Assembly (NCBI GenBank): GCA_046318595.1 | Contig: JBKCTV010000028.1 | Location: 1-19,099, forward strand | DNA: 19,099 bases | Source: DAITMV01 sp046318595 | GTDB lineage: Bacteria; Pseudomonadota; Gammaproteobacteria; Burkholderiales; Burkholderiaceae_B | Direction of reading: 5' to 3' | Shown here: positions 1-7,781 of the stretch, piece after piece | Layout: the number at the start of each line of letters is the position of its first letter | How positions within the stretch are numbered: position 1 is the stretch's first letter | Made by a program: the position numbers and the translations under genes | Notes under the pieces: generated by a model | The model's database searches: none | Told to the model about the DNA's origin: nothing | Seen by the model: the letters and a program-made list of their open reading frames with translations, nothing else

Positions 1-211
1 CGAACACGAGCTGCGTAAGCGCATGGCCGAACAGCAAAAGCTCGAAGACTCCAAAACCGACGTCGGCTGGGGGCACCAGATCCGCAGTTATGTGCTCGAT
101 CAGAGCCGTATCAAGGACTTGCGCACCAATGTCGAAATCTCCAATACCCAGAAAGTGCTCGACGGCGACCTCGATCCTTTCATTTCCGCCAGTTTGAAAC
201 AAGGCCTATAA
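1..211 (+). CDS. prfB: Peptide chain release factor 2, C-terminal end (partial)
   Basis: This is the last ~69 residues of a class I release factor, cut by the left edge of the window. The reading frame is open from base 2 and ends at TAA 209-211. The stretch containing GWGHQIRSYVLDQSRIKDLRT and the ending DGDLDPFISASLKQGL matches the conserved C-terminus of RF2, which reads UGA and UAA stop codons on the ribosome. The GGQ and SPF motifs and the programmed frameshift site of prfB lie upstream of the window and cannot be checked. lysS starts three bases after the stop, which is the classic prfB-lysS operon arrangement, so the two are almost certainly cotranscribed. Confidence 0.95.
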   Translation, partial: EHELRKRMAEQQKLEDSKTDVGWGHQIRSYVLDQSRIKDLRTNVEISNTQKVLDGDLDPFISASLKQGL

Positions 212-214
212 CGC

Positions 215-1753
215 ATGAGCGAACCGAGTCAAGTGCATTCCGGCGAACCTGCCCCGGACGAAAACCACATCATTGCCGAGCGGCGCGCCAAGCTGGCGCG
301 GCTGCGCGAACAGGGTGTCGCATTTCCGAACGATTTCGTTCCCCGCCATACCGCTGCGCAATTGCACGCCGATTACGATGGCCACGACAAGCCGCAGCTC
401 GAAGCGCTGGGGGTGCACGATGTCAGTGTCGCCGGTCGCATGATGCTCAAGCGTGTCATGGGCAAGGCGTCGTTCGCCACCCTGCAGGACGCCTCGGGCC
501 GCATTCAACTGTACATCAACGACGATGTCGGCGCCGCAGTCTACGAGGCGTTCAAACACTGGGATAGCGGCGACATCATCGCGGCCACCGGCGCCGTGTT
601 CAAAACGAACAAGGGCGAGCTGTCGATTCACTGTCATGAATTGCGCCTGCTGACCAAGTCGCTGCGTCCTCTGCCGGACAAGTTTCACGGTCTGGCCGAT
701 CAGGAAATGCGCTACCGGCAGCGCTACGTCGATCTCATCATGTCCGAGCAGACGCGCGCCACCTTCGTCGAGCGCACCCGCGCGATTGCCTCGCTGCGTC
801 GCCACATGACCGATGCCGGTTTCATGGAAGTCGAGACGCCCATGCTGCATCCTATTCCCGGCGGTGCGGCGGCGCGGCCGTTCGCCACGCACCACAACGC
901 GCTCGACATGCCGATGTTTCTGCGCATCGCCCCCGAGCTGTACCTGAAGCGTTTGATCGTCGGCGGTTTCGAGCGGGTGTTCGAGATCAACCGTAATTTC
1001 CGCAACGAAGGCCTGAGCCCGCGGCACAATCCCGAGTTCACGATGATGGAGTTTTACGCGGCCTACTGGAACTACCGGACGCTCATGGACTTCACCGAAA
1101 GCCTGATCCGCGCGGCGGCGGCGGATGCGCGTGGTACGACGACTTTGAGTTATGGTGGACGCGAGCTTGATCTGACCCGGCCGTTCGAGCGCCTGACGAT
1201 TGTCGGCGCCATTCAAAAATACTTTCCGGACTACAGCGATACGCAGCTCAACGATGCGGAGACGCTGCGCACCGAGTTGCGCCGCAAAGGCGCTCCGGTT
1301 GACGGCCCGGTGCTCTCCCGCGCCGGTCTGGGCGGTTTGCAACTGGCCTTGTTCGAGGAAACCGCCGAGCCTTTGCTGTGGAACCCGACTTTCATCGTCG
1401 ATTATCCAGTTGAGGTGTCGCCGCTCGCCCGCGAGTCCGACCAGACACCCGGTCAGACCGAGCGCTTCGAGCTGTTCATCGCCGGGCGCGAAATCGCCAA
1501 CGGGTTTTCCGAGCTGAACGACGCCGAGGATCAGGCCGAGCGCTTTCGCAAACAGGTCGACGCTAAGGACGCCGGCGACGATGAAGCAATGTATTTCGAC
1601 GACGAATTCATCCGGGCGCTCGAATACGGCATGCCGCCGACCGGCGGCTGCGGCATCGGCATCGACCGGCTCATCATGCTGCTCACCGACAGTGCGAGTA
1701 TTCGCGATGTGATTCTGTTCCCGCACATGCGGCCGGAGAGTCGGACAGTTTGA
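215..1753 (+). CDS. lysS: Lysyl-tRNA synthetase, class II
   Basis: A 512-residue class II aminoacyl-tRNA synthetase that attaches lysine to tRNA-Lys in the cytoplasm, of normal length for bacterial LysS. The N-terminal OB-fold anticodon-binding domain (about residues 60-170, with VAGRMMLKRVMGKASFATLQD) is followed by the class II catalytic core. Motif 1 is near FMEVETPML, motif 2 is FEINRNFRNEGLSPRHNPEFTM, and motif 3 is the C-terminal GCGIGIDRLIMLL. The ATG at 215 follows the prfB stop with a 3-base gap, and no other start fits better. GC content is high (one 60-base line at 1021 has 34 G/C). No frameshift or missing motif is visible. A long open frame on the opposite strand is a codon-bias shadow, not a gene. 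Confidence 0.98.
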   Translation: MSEPSQVHSGEPAPDENHIIAERRAKLARLREQGVAFPNDFVPRHTAAQLHADYDGHDKPQLEALGVHDVSVAGRMMLKRVMGKASFATLQDASGRIQLYINDDVGAAVYEAFKHWDSGDIIAATGAVFKTNKGELSIHCHELRLLTKSLRPLPDKFHGLADQEMRYRQRYVDLIMSEQTRATFVERTRAIASLRRHMTDAGFMEVETPMLHPIPGGAAARPFATHHNALDMPMFLRIAPELYLKRLIVGGFERVFEINRNFRNEGLSPRHNPEFTMMEFYAAYWNYRTLMDFTESLIRAAAADARGTTTLSYGGRELDLTRPFERLTIVGAIQKYFPDYSDTQLNDAETLRTELRRKGAPVDGPVLSRAGLGGLQLALFEETAEPLLWNPTFIVDYPVEVSPLARESDQTPGQTERFELFIAGREIANGFSELNDAEDQAERFRKQVDAKDAGDDEAMYFDDEFIRALEYGMPPTGGCGIGIDRLIMLLTDSASIRDVILFPHMRPESRTV

Positions 1754-1879
1754 CGCCAAAGTCATCAAGCTTTTGCCGCACTAAGAAAATTAAGTGATTT
1801 CTCTTTCTCTTTTTGGAACTTTATTTTTTCTTTTGGCCACTAAGGTGTGTTTTGCTTAATTGTGTCCAGGAGGGTTTGA
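1754..1879 (+). promoter_or_regulatory. Intergenic leader with T-rich tract and strong Shine-Dalgarno
   Basis: This AT-rich gap follows lysS. It contains a pyrimidine-rich tract around 1797-1836 and ends with AGGAGG at 1868-1873, six bases before the GTG at 1880. That near-perfect ribosome binding site is what decides the GTG start of the next gene. I see no GC-rich hairpin followed by a T-run that would make a convincing lysS terminator, and no clear -35/-10 pair. The promoter of the downstream gene presumably lies here but cannot be placed. Confidence 0.5.
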
Positions 1880-3214
1880 GTGGGATTGGGAATAACTTCT
1901 AGCGCCATGCACTGCTCGCAGCATGCCGATTCACAGGAACACGCTAAGCCCGTTCATTCCCTTGAGCCCAAGCATGATTTAGACGAATGGCAAAAACGAA
2001 TTGACGGAGCGTGTCGCCCAATGCCTGCCGCCCAAAAGGCTTTGGACCTGTTGAATCGACGTTTCGGACCGAGCGATACGTTGGCTGACATGCTGGCGTC
2101 GGCCGATATCGCCATCATCGATGACCTAATCGTCTTGCACCGCGCAAAAATCATCGATCTGCAACGGGTTACTCTACAGAACGAGTCGCCTATGAATGCA
2201 ATTGCCGCGTATTGTATGCACTTGGCAGACGGTTCGTTCGACAAGACCAAGGCCGAGGCTATCATCGAGCGCTTGCGCGCGGCCCATGTTTCGATCGATG
2301 GCAATCGGCACAGCGTAAAAACGCCTTTGATGGTTGCGCTGGAAAAAGATCCGAGTCCCTTCGCCGCTAACAGCCTGACACGAACCCTCCTGCACTCTGG
2401 CGCCAACCCTTTCAAGGCTGGCCCGCACCGTGCCTCGGCATTCAATGCTGCGTTTGCTGCTGCGAATGGTGGCGGGTTCATTCAAGCCTGTGTTGATGTC
2501 CATGGCCGGCAAGCGCTGCGTCATACGGTAAAAAATTTGTACAAAGGCCTGCTTGCGCTTGGTGGTGGCGGGGAGCAATTTATGCTTGCACGTGCCGAGA
2601 GGGCGCAGAAAACCCGTGTGGCACTAACCGAAGACGATGTTTTCAGAGCTGCCGTTTTCGGTACGTTGACCAGGGACGATGTTAAGCCCTTGCCCTCGCT
2701 CGAGCGCATCTGTGCCACCGACCCAAATGCAAAGCAGGCCAGCCTCAATTTCCTGTTGACCGAATCGGTCAAAGCAGGTGCGGTTCAATGCACGCAGCAG
2801 ATGCTGAACATCGCCAGTACCAAAGACAAGCAATTCGCAATCGATCATTTTGAAAGGCTTTTCCGGTGGGCTTTCCACCGCAAAAACGAAGCTGTGCTGA
2901 CCGATATGCTGGTCAAGTTCGTCATGAAAAACGAGGATACTTACCTGTCGAAGACCCGCCGGGAGCTGGCAAAGCTCGAATTATTGCCGCCGGTGCCTTT
3001 CGGCGAAAATGCCCGAGGCGTGCTCCAGCAGCATAAAGTTAAGGCCGTTTTGGCCTCTGTCCCCTGTCTGCCGATATTGGGGCCGCTCGATGTGTGCGTA
3101 TTTGGGGCGACGGGCGTCATCGCATTCGGACCGGCCATGTTGTTGGAAGACCAGGGCTGGCGTAATGCTCGAAGTAAAATCCTTGCCAATCTCGAAAAAC
3201 CTTCCTCTGCATAA
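1880..3214 (+). CDS. Ankyrin-like repeat protein of unknown function
   Basis: A 444-residue protein that I cannot assign to a named family. Residues ~102-210 hold three degenerate helix-turn-helix units of ankyrin type, the clearest being TPLMVALE then LTRTLLHSGANPF at ~148-178. Ankyrin repeats bind other proteins. The N-terminus is polar and rich in His/Ser with no signal peptide. A hydrophobic stretch at ~387-422 (VKAVLASVP to GPAMLLED) could be a membrane or hairpin segment. The GTG start is chosen because AGGAGG lies six bases upstream; ATG 1907 is an alternative lacking such a site. The gene runs convergently into the 1171-residue gene with their stop codons touching. Base composition is less GC-rich than lysS. 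An effector-like or toxin-like role is possible but is inference only. Confidence 0.75.
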   Translation: MGLGITSSAMHCSQHADSQEHAKPVHSLEPKHDLDEWQKRIDGACRPMPAAQKALDLLNRRFGPSDTLADMLASADIAIIDDLIVLHRAKIIDLQRVTLQNESPMNAIAAYCMHLADGSFDKTKAEAIIERLRAAHVSIDGNRHSVKTPLMVALEKDPSPFAANSLTRTLLHSGANPFKAGPHRASAFNAAFAAANGGGFIQACVDVHGRQALRHTVKNLYKGLLALGGGGEQFMLARAERAQKTRVALTEDDVFRAAVFGTLTRDDVKPLPSLERICATDPNAKQASLNFLLTESVKAGAVQCTQQMLNIASTKDKQFAIDHFERLFRWAFHRKNEAVLTDMLVKFVMKNEDTYLSKTRRELAKLELLPPVPFGENARGVLQQHKVKAVLASVPCLPILGPLDVCVFGATGVIAFGPAMLLEDQGWRNARSKILANLEKPSSA

Positions 3215-6200
3215 TCATTGCTCCAGGTTGCCAGGTTCAGCGGGTTCCGCCTCTTTGCGCGACCTCAGCGTGGTCATATCCAGAACCTGATACACATGCG
3301 TGCCCACGACTTGCTTGATGTGCTGGCGTTGTGCCACCATTCTCAAGCCTTTGCTCGAGCCTTCGCTGCAGGTCTTGGTAATATGCAGCGAATGCGGTTG
3401 GTATGAGCTGGGGCTATCCAGCAGGGTTTGCAGCAGCTCATCGAAAACGGCGGCTTGTGCCTGGTTCGCCGGGTCGCCCGCCGCTTTATGGATGGTGCTG
3501 GCGTCACGTAAAAAGTTCGCTTCCAGGGCCTTTGCTTTTGACAAACAGTACCGTTCCGAAAAAGTGTACTTGGCGCGAGGTTCCGTGAAACCCTTGAAAA
3601 ACGCTTCCAATGCTTGCCTGGCGTCGGCTTCGCTCACATCGGCCGCCCTGGCGCCGAGCCAAGCGCCGGTATTGGCTTCGATCGAGGCACGCAACGAACT
3701 CAGATTTCCGTGGTTCACTTGATAATAGCTGTTGGTGCTGATGGCCCGGTCATCCAGCACATGCTGCAGCTCGTACGACTGCGCGCTTTTGAAAACCTTC
3801 GAGGTAAATGTCACATCGGGTAACAAGGCGTTGGCCTGCTTGCTCGCAGTTCCTCGTTCGGTATACAGGGAAGTGTTACCCTCGAGATGCACTGACCCTT
3901 TCAGCGAGCGCCCAACGCTACTGCGGTTGATTTGCACCGCACCGATGGCCTCATGCGAAGCAGCACGAATTTTCGGTTCGTACTCTGCCTTGGCCCTTGC
4001 TCGCAGCTTGGGGTTTTGCCGGTTGTCGAGCAGCTTCAGAAAGGCGCCCGCACTGATCGAGCCCTGGACTTTTGCCGATTGCTGCGACTCGTCGTCATGA
4101 ATGCCGATGGATAGCTCGGGAAAACGGCTAAACAACGTCTTCAACATGTGCGGATCGTCGGCCAGACCCCCCTCTTTAGGCACGAGCAGATCGAGCAGTT
4201 CGCCGAGCCGCTGGCGGATCGCTGTGATGTCCAGCCCGTCGCCGTGCGGCAGACGTAGAACGATGCCATCCAGTGCCGTCTTGTCCTGTCCGGCAACGAT
4301 ACCCGCATCGATGCCTACTCCAACAATGTCTCCCAGACTTGGTCCCAGCCCGACGTTGATGCCGCCCGTCAGTACACTCGTCTTCTTTTTGCCGATCACG
4401 ATTTCACTGTAACCGGGGCGCATTCCCACAACGAATCTCTGTTGCCGCTCGCGCGCTGCACGCAATTCCGGCGTTATCTTGAAAAAAGGCGATACCAAGA
4501 TACCTAAAAGATTGATGGCCGGCACTTCGAAACCCTTGGCTCCGCCGCTGCTCAGGGTGAGTTGACTCCCGATTTCCAGACCATTGACCAGGGTTTGCAA
4601 AGTTGGGGCGATGGTTTCGCTGTTGAGCGCTGGTTTTTTGATACGGGTGTTTTTGCCGTTCTTGGCTTCTTGTGCTCGAGTCATGGCTGCCTTCAGTTGC
4701 GCATGATCGTCGAGCTTGATTTTCAGTTTTTTGGCATCGGTCTGCATTTGCTTGATCGATAGACCGCGTTCCAACGCTTGTGCGATCTTCTCTGCTGCGC
4801 GACGATCACCCGCGACGCCAGCCAAGGGATTGGGCGGCGATGGCTGGCCAGCCCGCGCGGCGGCAGCGGCATGCAAGCTCGCCCGGCGAATTGTTTGAAG
4901 GCTGTTTGCCATAACCGGATTTTCCGTAAAGTACTGGCACCATGCATCCGCCGTTTCTCCCATGGCCTGTTCGTACGCTTCCTCTCTGGCCGAATACAAA
5001 GGACGCTCGGCGCCTTGCAGGCCGCGGGTAAGGGCCTCGAACGGTGAACGGTCATCATATGGTCGAACCGTACCGAGATAATGGCTGCGCAGCCACGAGG
5101 CTGTCGGCGTCAGCAAACTGTCATCGCCGTTGGGCATTGTCCGGCTGGGATGACTGAGTAAGTATTGCACCTCTTCGAGGTGCTGCTTGTCAGCCGCCAG
5201 CAAGCCGTTACGCAGCATGCCCAAGGTCCAGCCGTACTCGGGATTGTCAGCCTGGGAGCGTCCATCAATGTCATGCGCAGCGAGCAGCAAGGCATGTTCT
5301 AGCAGTGTACGTTCCGCGCTCGGCTTGTTTTGCACGCTCATGATTTGCAAGCTTGGCGTCAGGTTCTGCCGGCTTTGGTGGTTCAGTAAATTATGCGCTT
5401 TAAAAAACAGGCTTAAAGCGTCTTGCCGTTTGCGGCTGGCCTGCGCGTCCTCGTTTGCTACAAGTAGTTCGGTCTCCTCCGGAATCGTCGCTAAACCAGG
5501 GTCGGTCACTGCCGTATAGAGCTGGCAAACTTGCAAAATATCTTCACCGAAGGAAAGGTTGGATAGTTGCTCGATGGCCTGCCATACGAGCGTCGGCGTT
5601 TCTTGGCATGCTGAATCCGCGGCTGTCGTGCCGGTTTGTGAGTCGAGCGCCTGTCTGATGGTGTATGCGATGTTTGTTCCCTGCAAGGACAGCAGCACTG
5701 TATTGGCCAGGTCGATGCGGTGACTGGTGACATTGGCCAGCGTTTTGGCCAGTAAATACTTCATGGCGCTTTTTTTATCCGGAACGCTGGCTCCAGCGAT
5801 TGGGGTGGCGGAAGGGCCGAACATCTTTTGCAAACTATTATAAAAATTGTTGATGGCGGATTCATTGGTCGCCGCTTCTTTACCGAACAGCTCGCTTGAG
5901 CTTAAAGTTTCGATGGAAAAGTTAATTTTTTCGTGCGCAGATTCCAGTGAAGCAGGTGCTTTAAAAGCGGTGCTGCGCAATTCCGTGGCAGAGTCTTGCC
6001 CATTTCTCGATCGCCGGCCCAGTGGGGCGGTGCTGACTTCGCCGGCCAACTCCGAGAGATGGCTCAATACCTTTATTTCTTTTCCCCATATGCCGATGAC
6101 ACTGTTTTCTGTCAGAGTAGACAGGCTGGCCGCCGAATCGTCGATCAAAGATTTGACGGACTTATCCGCTAAGCGCTGCCGAGGTAGCGGGTGTGTCGGT

Positions 6201-6730
6201 AGCAGGACCGAGTCCTCTGGCTGACACAGCAGCGCGGCTACTACATCAGGTTGGTGAAAAATGTCGCAGACCTTGGGGTTATCGGCTTTCAGCTTTTGCA
6301 GGGAGCTGTCTGCGGCAAATGTTTTCCATGCGTGATTCAGTGTCGTTCGATAATTATGATCGCTCGGCAGGTCCAATGCATCGAGCATATCCCCCAAGCT
6401 TTGCGGCTGCGGCGTGAATGTTTTGCTTTGCGAATTGACGTGGCCGCCGTGTTCCAGCAGTAAATAGAGCGTGACTAAATTGTCGATTTTGTCGGCCGGG
6501 GGTTGATTGGTTGCGGTGTCGCTAAGCGATTCGAGCGCGCTGCTCAGCAACTTTATCTGTTCGTCGATATGCGTACTGCAGGCGTTTCGCGCGCGAATAA
6601 AAATGTCGCCGATCTGTTGCCAGTTCAAGTCGGTCGGTGTCGGCCTTGGTTTCGGGAGTCGACAATCGACTCCCCTCGCATCGCTGCGTTTGGCAAAGGC
6701 CGGCAAGCGGGGGCTTGTGGCGGTCGGCAT
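3215..6730 (-). CDS. Large effector-like protein of unknown function
   Basis: A 1171-residue protein with no family I can name securely. The ATG at 6730 is supported by GGAGG a few bases upstream on the minus strand. The first ~35 residues are polar and rich in Pro, Ser, Thr and Arg, with no signal peptide or membrane helix. A short ankyrin-like stretch (LVTLYLLLEHGGHVNS) is at ~85-100. Residues ~40-620 look mainly helical. Residues ~620-720 contain a Pro/Gly linker and Lys-rich helices, and ~720-1050 look beta-rich with many glycines (GGINVGLGPSLGDIVGVGID near 790). The size, unstructured basic N-terminus and mixed helix/beta layout recall large type III effectors such as the AWR or AvrE groups, but I see no diagnostic motif (no AWR triplet found) and no secretion genes nearby. 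The gene is certain; the role is not. Confidence 0.75.
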   Translation of the reverse strand: MPTATSPRLPAFAKRSDARGVDCRLPKPRPTPTDLNWQQIGDIFIRARNACSTHIDEQIKLLSSALESLSDTATNQPPADKIDNLVTLYLLLEHGGHVNSQSKTFTPQPQSLGDMLDALDLPSDHNYRTTLNHAWKTFAADSSLQKLKADNPKVCDIFHQPDVVAALLCQPEDSVLLPTHPLPRQRLADKSVKSLIDDSAASLSTLTENSVIGIWGKEIKVLSHLSELAGEVSTAPLGRRSRNGQDSATELRSTAFKAPASLESAHEKINFSIETLSSSELFGKEAATNESAINNFYNSLQKMFGPSATPIAGASVPDKKSAMKYLLAKTLANVTSHRIDLANTVLLSLQGTNIAYTIRQALDSQTGTTAADSACQETPTLVWQAIEQLSNLSFGEDILQVCQLYTAVTDPGLATIPEETELLVANEDAQASRKRQDALSLFFKAHNLLNHQSRQNLTPSLQIMSVQNKPSAERTLLEHALLLAAHDIDGRSQADNPEYGWTLGMLRNGLLAADKQHLEEVQYLLSHPSRTMPNGDDSLLTPTASWLRSHYLGTVRPYDDRSPFEALTRGLQGAERPLYSAREEAYEQAMGETADAWCQYFTENPVMANSLQTIRRASLHAAAAARAGQPSPPNPLAGVAGDRRAAEKIAQALERGLSIKQMQTDAKKLKIKLDDHAQLKAAMTRAQEAKNGKNTRIKKPALNSETIAPTLQTLVNGLEIGSQLTLSSGGAKGFEVPAINLLGILVSPFFKITPELRAARERQQRFVVGMRPGYSEIVIGKKKTSVLTGGINVGLGPSLGDIVGVGIDAGIVAGQDKTALDGIVLRLPHGDGLDITAIRQRLGELLDLLVPKEGGLADDPHMLKTLFSRFPELSIGIHDDESQQSAKVQGSISAGAFLKLLDNRQNPKLRARAKAEYEPKIRAASHEAIGAVQINRSSVGRSLKGSVHLEGNTSLYTERGTASKQANALLPDVTFTSKVFKSAQSYELQHVLDDRAISTNSYYQVNHGNLSSLRASIEANTGAWLGARAADVSEADARQALEAFFKGFTEPRAKYTFSERYCLSKAKALEANFLRDASTIHKAAGDPANQAQAAVFDELLQTLLDSPSSYQPHSLHITKTCSEGSSKGLRMVAQRQHIKQVVGTHVYQVLDMTTLRSRKEAEPAEPGNLEQ

Positions 6731-6875
6731 ATTTCCTCCGTCGATGCTTACCCGTTAGCGATAAGCCACCTCGAAAAAACGCATTTGCTATGACAAAAAA
6801 GCTTCCTTTATCTATTGGTTAGGTTTTGCAGCGCTGGCGTTCCATATATTCGCGTAAACCCTGATGGGTAACCGC
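6722..6875 (-). promoter_or_regulatory. Gap upstream of the 1171-residue gene
   Basis: The ~145-base spacer between the transglutaminase-like gene and the 1171-residue gene, both on the minus strand. It is AT-rich relative to its flanks and should hold the promoter of the large gene. On the minus strand it ends in CGGAGGAAAT before the ATG, a strong ribosome binding site. I could not place a convincing -35/-10 pair, nor a plant-inducible-promoter (PIP) type box. A short GGTAA-N4-TTACC inverted repeat at 6867-6880 overlaps the upstream stop codon but has no T-run. Confidence 0.4.
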
Positions 6876-7781
6876 TTACCTGACGGTGACGGCTACATGC
6901 AGTTTATGCGCGCCGCCGCCCTGAATGACGCCTTTGAGCGGCGGCACATCCGCATAATCGCGGCCCAGCGCTAGCGTTACATAGCGGGTGTCGGGGCAGG
7001 CATCGTTGGTTGGGTCGAGGTCTAGCCAGCCGCCCGCCGGGCCGGTCCAGACCGAGGCCCAGGCGTGGCTCGCGTCCGCCCCGACCAGTTTGAGCTGCCC
7101 GGGGGCTGGGTCGGTCAATAAGTAGCCGCTGACATAGCGGCTGGCAAGCCCCAAAGCGCGCATCGCCCCGATGAGTACGTGAGCAAAGTCCTGGCAAACG
7201 CCCTGGCGCATGGCCAGCACGGCCTCCAGGGGGGTGTTCACCTGCGTGCTGCCGGTTACGTATCGAAACTCGCGGTGAACCCTCTGCATCAACGCGTAGG
7301 CCGCTTCGGCGATCGGCCGTTGCGGCCGAAAATCGAGCAGTGCCAGCGATTTGAGCGTTTCGTTGAAAGGGATCCGTCCCGACGGGAATCCGAAAGCGGA
7401 TTCAGCGACGTAGGGCTTATTCTTTTCGTAGCGCAGGGCGTCGCGGATCGTTTCCCATGGCGGCGTCGCGCCAAATGAAGGGCCGCGCCCGCAGGGCCCT
7501 GTCACATCGACGGTCGAACTGGCCGTGACGCTCAGGGTTTGATGCTGTTGCAGAACTTCGAATTCGAATACGGCATTGCCGAAGGAGTCGGTCCGCCAGG
7601 TACCGTGCATCGTCGGCGGTTGAATGTCCAGATCGAAAAATTTCAATGTTTGTCGAGGAAGGTACAAATCGCCGCCCGTTGCGCGGCAGAGCGGTTTCAG
7701 CACGGCAACATGACAGGACGAGGCGATTTTTTCCACGTAGTCGTAGCGGGTTTCGTGAATGATGGCGCGTTCGATCGTCAT
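6876..7781 (-). CDS. Transglutaminase-like cysteine protease family protein
   Basis: A 301-residue protein with the bacterial transglutaminase N-terminal beta domain (~1-95, starting IERAIIHETRYDY) followed by a transglutaminase-like core. The catalytic triad is visible: Cys196 in QGVCQDFAH, His239 in ASHAW and Asp256 in WLDLDPTND. Members of this family mostly act as peptidases or amide-forming/cleaving enzymes rather than true crosslinkers. The open frame extends 103 codons further upstream, but those residues overlap the preceding gene and look non-protein-like. The ATG at 7781 overlaps the upstream TGA as ATGA, gives the family's usual N-terminus, and implies translational coupling. It is the last gene of the operon. 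The substrate is unknown; function is inferred from family and neighbours. Confidence 0.9.
   Translation of the reverse strand: MTIERAIIHETRYDYVEKIASSCHVAVLKPLCRATGGDLYLPRQTLKFFDLDIQPPTMHGTWRTDSFGNAVFEFEVLQQHQTLSVTASSTVDVTGPCGRGPSFGATPPWETIRDALRYEKNKPYVAESAFGFPSGRIPFNETLKSLALLDFRPQRPIAEAAYALMQRVHREFRYVTGSTQVNTPLEAVLAMRQGVCQDFAHVLIGAMRALGLASRYVSGYLLTDPAPGQLKLVGADASHAWASVWTGPAGGWLDLDPTNDACPDTRYVTLALGRDYADVPPLKGVIQGGGAHKLHVAVTVR

Noticed and set aside
206..1768. A 520-codon open frame antisense to lysS
   Set aside because: It is fully contained over a certain gene, is rich in Arg/Gly/Ala/Val as GC-rich shadow frames are, and has no recognisable domain.
1754..1850. Rho-independent terminator after lysS
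   Set aside because: T-rich runs are present but no stable GC-rich stem precedes them.
6867..6880. GGTAA-N4-TTACC inverted repeat as a terminator
   Set aside because: The stem is only five pairs, it overlaps a stop codon and no T-run follows.
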